A stretch of DNA of 20,421 bases from Clostridiales bacterium. GTDB taxonomy: Bacteria; Bacillota; Clostridia; Lachnospirales; Lachnospiraceae. The translations under genes were made by a program, and so were the position numbers. The stretch covers positions 1-20,421 of the forward strand of contig JAGZJZ010000091.1 in NCBI GenBank assembly GCA_018365455.1, in the 5' to 3' direction. The notes beneath the pieces were generated by a model. The model was not told the origin of the DNA. It ran no database searches and saw only the letters and a program-made list of their open reading frames with translations. Within the stretch, counting starts at the first letter, position 1; each line of letters starts with the position of its first letter. Below, in pieces: positions 16,401 through 20,421 of this stretch.

Positions 16401-18495
16401 CAAAATAAATATCATCCGGCTTTTCACTGGTTTGCTTCTCATCCATATATTCGATTGGAAAGCCCTCTGTTAAACCAATCTTATCATACTCCATTTTGGA
16501 ATCATCAAATTCAGCCAGATGATTTACCATGGTTCCATAATCGATATTTACATTATCAAAAAGGATATCATCTTTATACTGCAGTATGGTATTGACTTCA
16601 ATGTTAAAGTTCATAGGATTAACGGATTTCACATTGTGAAGTTCAAATCCGGAACACCCCATATCCAGATTCATATTGTTGGGGCTTAAATCCTTCATGG
16701 TGGGATTAGCTCCTGTGCTGTCGATCACCATCTGGTTGATGATATTTGGTTTCCCTTTTCCGTCTTCATTTCCATGGAACAGCATACAGCCAAAGAATGC
16801 GCCGTCATCTCCGCCATCCTGCTGACAGTCATGAATGTAGCAGTATTCATACAGGTTACTATGGGTATATAAGTGCTTCATTGCATCATAGTTTTTGTCT
16901 GCACCATTTTTCTCCCTGCTTGTTCCCCCGGTGGTAAAGATCCCTCTTCTGGGTGAATTATAAACCTCAATATTAGAAAAGGTACTATGGCTTACCTGCT
17001 GTACCGTTAACCCGGAAGCCTGTCCGATCAATTCTCCTATATCATGGATCAGTACATTTTTCACCATATTGTCCCTGGCATATCCATTTCCGTTTTCATC
17101 TCCTGCCAGTCCCGGATAACCCCCGTCCATATTAATACCGCCATGACCGGTATAATCGATCAGGCTGTTTTCGATCAGTGCATTTGTGTTGGCATCGTAC
17201 ATTGCAATGCCAAACATTCCGGAATTTGTCAGATGACAGGCTTCGATCCGAATACCGTCGGTATTTTTCAGGGTAATAACTCCGTAGCGGAAATCATTCT
17301 GTTCCCTCTGTTCACAATAAGAAGGCTGGGTACTTCCTTTTGATTCGTTTGGCCAGAATCCCAGTGCTGCCCCGGTATCCTTTGCATTCCAGCCATAGGC
17401 ATACCAGTCTGTACTCTCCGTATCCTTCATTTCTATTCCCCGGAATGTCAGATTGCTGACTTTTGCATCTCTGCCTTTCCCCTCTGCACGGATTACCTCT
17501 TTTACCAGAGGGATAATTACCTGCTGGTCTTCTATATTACCTGTGGGATAATAATAGAGATCCCCGGTTGTCTTGTTGTAGTAGTACTCTCCCTCCTGAT
17601 CCAGCAATGCCAGATTCCCCTGCAGAAAATATCTGGCATTGTTGCCGGTGGTATATTTGGGGCGGTACCGGGCAGAACCATCCAAATCGATCTCTTCATC
17701 TTTATAATGAAGCCTGCGCTGCGCCGGATCGATTCCTTTTAGGGGAATGGTATCTGTCATCCAGTCCCAGTAGCCTCCGTCCCACATATATATGGACGCA
17801 TCCAGATCCCCTCTTGCCGCTGCGTTTGACAGTCCGTCAATCACCTGCTGCGGCAGATCCCCTTCTTTCCATTGAAGATCATGCATTCCGCCCCCTGCCG
17901 TAAACAAATATGGAGTCAGTGCCGCTGTAAATCCGGGATACTGGTCCAGATTAGGGTAACGTGCCTGGGTTGCCCTTCTGTCATTGACGTACAGTGTATT
18001 AAAGCTCTGCTCTGTCCCAACATTCATTTTATAGACATGGCCTCTAGCCTCCGCCGGGAGATCGGCGTCGTTAGCTCCTTCACTCTGCACCAGTTCCCAA
18101 TTACTGTTATCCAAGGGTCTGCCACCAATTAATTTTGCGCTGGCAACCCCATCCTGGCTGGCATAAATTATCTGATGACCATTGGTACCGGAATCTTCCG
18201 GTCCAAATTCCACCGTTTTATCCATGTAATATTCCCCGCCATCCAGATACACATAAATATCACCTGTCATATCCGAATTGATTTTCTGCACTTCACTTTT
18301 GGCTTTTTCCAGGGAGGCATATGGCTTTTCCTGACTCCCATCCCCGGCAGCATCATCTCCTGCAGGAGAAATATAAATTTCTTTTTGTATCCCGGAAGCC
18401 TCTGCCGTCACGGAATAGGGTGCCGACATGCCCAGGGTGCCGGTCAGCATGGCTGCCGAAAGCAAAACCGCAAGCTGCTTTTTCATCTTATACAT
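13477..18495 (-). CDS. Secreted right-handed beta-helix protein, possible GH141-like enzyme, with LamG-like and Ig-like domains
   Basis: The frame is open from 18591, but the start is placed at 18495 (MYKMKKQ), where GGAG lies 7 bp upstream and a signal peptide follows (cleavage near TAEAS, about residue 34). This gives 1672 aa. The mature start IYISPAGDDAAGDGS (40-54) and the GGEYYMDKTV segment are typical of secreted beta-helix glycosidases. Beta-helix coils run to about 660 (for example GIRIEACHLTNSGMFGIAMYD, split here only as a coil example). Then come a concanavalin/LamG-like domain (about 695-880), an acidic linker with pentapeptide repeats (about 945-1035), a second concanavalin-like domain (about 1060-1250), a chitobiase-C-like domain (1254-1335), Big_4 (1340-1415), Big_2 (1423-1507), Flg_new (1508-1576) and Fn3 (1577-1672). 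GH141 (fucosidase/xylanase) or GH120 type is suggested only by the overall pattern; I cannot point to catalytic residues. It is probably exported and surface-associated, and works with the GH29-like protein downstream. Confidence 0.85.
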   Translation of the reverse strand: MYKMKKQLAVLLSAAMLTGTLGMSAPYSVTAEASGIQKEIYISPAGDDAAGDGSQEKPYASLEKAKSEVQKINSDMTGDIYVYLDGGEYYMDKTVEFGPEDSGTNGHQIIYASQDGVASAKLIGGRPLDNSNWELVQSEGANDADLPAEARGHVYKMNVGTEQSFNTLYVNDRRATQARYPNLDQYPGFTAALTPYLFTAGGGMHDLQWKEGDLPQQVIDGLSNAAARGDLDASIYMWDGGYWDWMTDTIPLKGIDPAQRRLHYKDEEIDLDGSARYRPKYTTGNNARYFLQGNLALLDQEGEYYYNKTTGDLYYYPTGNIEDQQVIIPLVKEVIRAEGKGRDAKVSNLTFRGIEMKDTESTDWYAYGWNAKDTGAALGFWPNESKGSTQPSYCEQREQNDFRYGVITLKNTDGIRIEACHLTNSGMFGIAMYDANTNALIENSLIDYTGHGGINMDGGYPGLAGDENGNGYARDNMVKNVLIHDIGELIGQASGLTVQQVSHSTFSNIEVYNSPRRGIFTTGGTSREKNGADKNYDAMKHLYTHSNLYEYCYIHDCQQDGGDDGAFFGCMLFHGNEDGKGKPNIINQMVIDSTGANPTMKDLSPNNMNLDMGCSGFELHNVKSVNPMNFNIEVNTILQYKDDILFDNVNIDYGTMVNHLAEFDDSKMEYDKIGLTEGFPIEYMDEKQTSEKPDDIYFEDDFEKGIQKRKWTFRNAQPEITTEWMSEDPFVGKQGLIVNQNSVLSRTFQDQLNKTVTVKMFDRQTRNMAGYDSGVQNSANALSYVSTGTKEEMYGLGIEWGKWDCYYMNINGEKIPTNVPRLFGWHELKFDYSTPGTLQMYIDDTLVKEVNSSGFDTLDIGSDAGKGIVYYDEAMIYGGVEAPPAGELPLPKPPAEPEDKILYEEDFESYEMITEDAGNQSHGEDAIQQSILQQNDIANDSLKSQDATEMKTEAGVTEAAVAEESVTEKAETEEAVAEVSKTEVSNTEVLNTEVPNTEVLNTEVLNTEVPNTEVPITEVSVTDEPITEEPEPRDQMINIASDEEQNKGSQAMEEPAPAAMAATDLLPDWKGVGGGKMVKELIREDNNQYLRINSQDNTFYYTGGSEWKNYVLEAKVRLNRWTGDGPLGGAYDVFCAGVRFEEDPNSKSNPHRYTLKMEKSGKLKFYMRSSGDKDFFTKTPEEVGMEPLNPPFAGRWYDLKIVADGDKISSYIDGNLIGTVVDGNLQSGGIGFNALGGEYDIDDMKVTKVQTPEPGIEPDSGTYEKPIEVKITPASKKDQIFYTLDGSDPKDPEHGIYYEGSFVLPENDKPVTLKCVAIRGDSLYSEVVEKTYVIKTHKPEITALEEVQIDTIQGIIPKLPQTVKASYNNGTTAMAAVQWEPVTDQQVAVPGKFMVLGSVDGTALNAKAVVTVLPGKEDPKPEIKVNKVTLNETKKTVLKGKSFTLKAAVSPADAVNKNIVWSTSNAKAATVDQTGKVTAKGYGTATIKAQAADGSGKYGTCKVTVGYKINYHLNKGTNSRLNPTSFYKTKVTLKAPSRKGYTFKGWYTDKKMKKRITSISSTSRKNISVYAKWEKIKIGKTSIGKVQSKKAGSMAVNWKKVKNAGGYEIIYGNNSRMTKGKKVLETKGTGKTIKKLKKGRTYYVKVRGFKKDSAGKKVYGTYSKVERIKIKK
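15412..15558 (-). repeat. 15-bp tandem repeat encoding Asn-Thr-Glu-Val-Leu/Pro pentapeptides
   Basis: About ten units of 15 bp, of the plus-strand form GTATTCAGTACTTCT with small variants, encode residues about 980-1028 of the beta-helix protein (TEV repeats such as NTEVL and NTEVP). The centre units are nearly identical and the ends degenerate. The unit is a multiple of three, so copy-number change keeps the frame. It forms a flexible acidic linker between the two concanavalin-like domains. Confidence 0.9.
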
Positions 18496-18545
18496 ATCTC
18501 TTCTCCTTTTTATCTGGATCATCACTGATCCCATTATAAGTTTTG
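18496..18545 (-). promoter_or_regulatory. Promoter, operator-like palindrome and start-deciding RBS of the beta-helix gene
   Basis: On the minus strand a perfect TATAAT (plus 18533-18538) lies 37 bp before the chosen ATG. The -35 region is poor. Right after the -10 is GGATCATCACTGATCC (18516-18531), with perfect 6-bp arms and a 4-bp centre, where a repressor would cover the transcription start. AAAAGGAGAA (core GGAG at plus 18503-18506) sits 7 bp from the ATG at 18495, which decides this start over the in-frame ATGs further upstream; those would lie upstream of the -10. Confidence 0.5.
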
Positions 18546-18578
18546 GTAACCGGCATTTCCTAAAAGCCGGATACAGTT

Positions 18579-18612
18579 CAGGGTGGAACACGCTCCGGCA
18601 TAGTCCACCCTG
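18579..18612. terminator. Hairpin after the oxidoreductase gene, no T-tract
   Basis: CAGGGTGGA (18579-18587) and TCCACCCTG (18604-18612) are perfect 9-bp arms around a 16-nt loop. They lie 18 bp beyond the oxidoreductase stop on the minus strand. No run of T follows, so it is either a weak terminator or a 3'-end stabilising hairpin of the sugar-operon transcript. A small second stem (GCCGG/CCGGC, plus about 18550-18570) follows. Together they separate the operon from the beta-helix promoter. Confidence 0.45.
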
Positions 18613-18629
18613 TTAAAATCTAAACCTGT

Positions 18630-19841
18630 TTATAATACTGTTTTAAACGCTTCCTCTTCCGAAGATTCTTTTGCAGCTATACAGACCTTTGCACTTATAA
18701 TCCCTTCCCTGAGAGATGTCACTGACTCTGTAGTTTCTCCCAGAATCAGCTGCACAAAATTCCGTGCAAGTTCATAATCTCCCCCGCCATGCCCTGCAGG
18801 CGGAGTGCCTATCTTAATCACAGACACCTGATCACTCATATGGTCGTATACCTTGATTTCATCTGTCGTAAAATTAAATTCTAAAGTTCCCTTGTACCCA
18901 TACAACCTCGCGCCACGCCTTGCTGCTCCTTTTCTTGCGAAAAAGTTTTGTGAATAGACTGCATGCATACCGGATTCATATCGAATCAGCAGACTGCCGC
19001 TGTCTTCGTTTCCGGTATCTACTGCATAACAGCAATAATCACTTCTTGGAATATCATTTCTGGTTTTGGTAATATGATAGGTGCTTTCCATGCAGCTGCC
19101 GCAGCAATCACATTCACTGCAGCGCAGCCCTGCCTTTTTGTCACCTTTAAAAATCTGCTTGGACTTCATTGCACATACCTGAACCGGTTTTTCTCCCGTC
19201 AGATAATTGATAACATCCACATCATGGGTTGCCTTCTGTAAAAACATCCCGTGTGATACAGCCTCATTCCGATACCAGTCATGGAAATAGACAAAGCCGT
19301 AAGGAACGTCATTAAATGCCTGGACATGCTCAACTTTTCCAATAACGCCGCTGTCTATGATTCTCTTTGCTTCCCGCACCATCCTGGTTACACGAAGGGG
19401 AAAAGACACTACAACAGGAGCATGCGGTTCTCTGTCACAGCATTCCAGCAGCTCTAAGTCTTCTCTTGTGACACCTACGGGTTTTTCCAGAAAGAGTGGA
19501 ATCCCCCGTTTCATTACCATTTCTGCCATCTGTGCATGGGTATCACAGTTTGTGCCTACCAAAACACCATCCAGTTCTTCCCGGTCCAGCATCTCTTGTG
19601 CCGTATCATAAAAGTGTATCGTATCCGGATCCAACTGACATTTTCTCCATAAGCCGTCAATTTTGTCAATTTCCATCTCATGCATGATTTCCCTGGAATC
19701 TGCCTTGGTTAAAAGCGCTTTTACACGCTCCGGATTTTTGTCAGCGATTGCTGTAATCTGTACTTTTTCTAATAGGCCCATAAATTCATCTGCCAGCATA
19801 TCAATGCGGACACCATAACCTATTACACCCAGCTTTACCAT
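18630..19841 (-). CDS. Gfo/Idh/MocA family NAD(P)-dependent oxidoreductase
   Basis: This is a cytoplasmic sugar or sugar-derivative dehydrogenase of 403 aa. The frame opens at 19874, but the start is set at 19841 (MVKLGVIGYG), where GGGGGAG lies 4 bp upstream and the protein begins directly with the Rossmann motif. The N-terminal domain (1-122) carries GVIGYGVR (5-12) and EKP (119-121). The C-terminal domain (about 125-403) has THDVD with likely catalytic H206, and the late HGGGDYELARNF (351-362). A cysteine cluster, C241-x2-C244-x-C246-C247-x2-C250, sits in the middle; related clusters occur in several members of this family and may bind metal. The gene lies 10 bp after the solute-binding protein gene and its ribosome site overlaps that stop codon, so they are co-translated. 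The substrate is not predictable; GH109-type glycosidase activity within this fold is a less likely alternative. Confidence 0.92.
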   Translation of the reverse strand: MVKLGVIGYGVRIDMLADEFMGLLEKVQITAIADKNPERVKALLTKADSREIMHEMEIDKIDGLWRKCQLDPDTIHFYDTAQEMLDREELDGVLVGTNCDTHAQMAEMVMKRGIPLFLEKPVGVTREDLELLECCDREPHAPVVVSFPLRVTRMVREAKRIIDSGVIGKVEHVQAFNDVPYGFVYFHDWYRNEAVSHGMFLQKATHDVDVINYLTGEKPVQVCAMKSKQIFKGDKKAGLRCSECDCCGSCMESTYHITKTRNDIPRSDYCCYAVDTGNEDSGSLLIRYESGMHAVYSQNFFARKGAARRGARLYGYKGTLEFNFTTDEIKVYDHMSDQVSVIKIGTPPAGHGGGDYELARNFVQLILGETTESVTSLREGIISAKVCIAAKESSEEEAFKTVL

Positions 19842-19851
19842 CTTTCTCCCC

Positions 19852-20421
19852 CTATTTAGCCGCTTTCCAGGCATCCATCTGTGCCTGCTTTTCAGCGATG
19901 ACGTTATCTACGCCTGCTGTTTCCAGTCTCTTTAAGAAGTCAGGAAGAGCCGTTTCGGGATCTACAGATCCTGAGCTTAAAGCCGGAACCATTTCCGTGA
20001 TTACAGATGTACAGTTCGCCAGCTCCGTCTTAACCGGAGTCGGATCGAATACGAATCCGGTTACCGGTGAAATCTCAGCTGTCTTATCTTCTTCAAATAC
20101 CATGGTCTGAGATTGTTTCTGCAGATCTCCTGCTTCATTACGGTTATACAATGCACGGGTAAACTCAGGGCTGTAAGACTGTCCGATCTGCCATTCATTG
20201 AAGTTAAAGTTATATTTACCTTCCTGCAGAGCATAAGCTCCGTCATCACCATATACGTAATCTACACCTTCTTCACCCTGTGTAATCAGCATATACAGCT
20301 CGTCATTTGTGTTCAGAAGTTCTATCAATTCAACTGCTTTTTCAATATTTTCAGACTGAGCATTTACTGCAACAGCAGCCGTAGGTCCTGCAGCAGCCGG
20401 AATCACGGTTCTGGTCGTGGA
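19852..20421 (-). CDS. ABC sugar-transporter solute-binding protein, C-terminal part
   Basis: Only the last 189 residues are inside the window; the frame runs open through the edge at 20421, and the GTG at 20404-20406 is an internal codon, not the start. The segment looks like the C-terminal (DUF3502-type) end of a large family-1 extracellular sugar-binding lipoprotein. Visible features are a helix with ENIEKAVELIELLNTND, the glycine-bounded EEGVDYVYGD turn, FVFDPTPVKTELAN, and a closing amphipathic helix with AEKQAQMDAWKAAK. Such proteins sit outside the membrane, bind oligosaccharides and deliver them to a two-permease ABC importer, whose genes are expected beyond the window edge. The TAG stop overlaps the ribosome site of the oxidoreductase gene. 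No lipobox can be seen because the N-terminus is missing. Confidence 0.85.
   Translation of the reverse strand, partial: STTRTVIPAAAGPTAAVAVNAQSENIEKAVELIELLNTNDELYMLITQGEEGVDYVYGDDGAYALQEGKYNFNFNEWQIGQSYSPEFTRALYNRNEAGDLQKQSQTMVFEEDKTAEISPVTGFVFDPTPVKTELANCTSVITEMVPALSSGSVDPETALPDFLKRLETAGVDNVIAEKQAQMDAWKAAK

Noticed and set aside
18496..18591. N-terminal extension of the beta-helix protein from the first in-frame ATG at 18591
   Set aside because: It would put 32 charged residues before the signal peptide and start upstream of the TATAAT box; the ATG at 18495 has a proper ribosome site.
19842..19874. Eleven-residue N-terminal extension of the oxidoreductase
   Set aside because: It overlaps the end of the solute-binding protein gene, lacks a ribosome site, and the Rossmann motif begins right after the ATG at 19841.

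Overview
The window looks like chromosomal DNA of a Gram-positive gut-type Firmicute, most likely a member of the Lachnospiraceae. This is inferred from moderate to low GC, strong AGGAGG-type ribosome binding sites, AT-rich intergenic DNA, and very large secreted enzymes ending in a Big_2 / Listeria-Bacteroides repeat / Fn3 cassette. No rRNA, tRNA, CRISPR array, transposase or phage gene is visible. Apart from the first gene, every gene reads on the minus strand.

Region 1 (1-1534): a CPA2-type cation/proton antiporter on the plus strand, preceded by a palindromic operator-like site. It converges on the minus-strand genes across a short hairpin that may terminate both.

Region 2 (1535-6570): a signalling and transport module in the order response regulator, histidine kinase, ABC ATPase, two-domain FtsX/MacB-type permease. 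The regulator and kinase overlap by 14 bp and the ATPase and permease by 4 bp. A 104-bp gap between the pairs carries a -10 box with no good -35 and a repeated AGTGAC/AGTCAC motif, as expected if the regulator activates the transporter genes. The kinase has two membrane helices and almost no external loop, as in cell-envelope-stress or peptide-sensing kinases that work with a transporter.

Region 3 (6571-6932): a gene-free gap holding a 159-bp imperfect palindrome (6595-6753) and the terminator of the next gene.

Region 4 (6933-20421): a carbohydrate-use locus. In the direction of transcription it holds the C-terminal end of an ABC sugar-binding lipoprotein (cut by the window edge), a Gfo/Idh/MocA oxidoreductase 10 bp downstream, a 1672-aa secreted right-handed beta-helix protein, and a 2082-aa secreted protein with a GH29 (alpha-L-fucosidase)-like catalytic domain and three F5/8C (discoidin) domains. 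The two giant proteins share a C-terminal cassette (Big_4, Big_2, Flg_new, Fn3), so they probably sit on the same surface or matrix. The beta-helix start resembles the GH141/GH120 type. With the GH29-like partner this suggests, by inference only, a system that trims a fucose-bearing glycan outside the cell, imports the product and oxidises it. Each giant gene has its own promoter-like region with a perfect inverted repeat.
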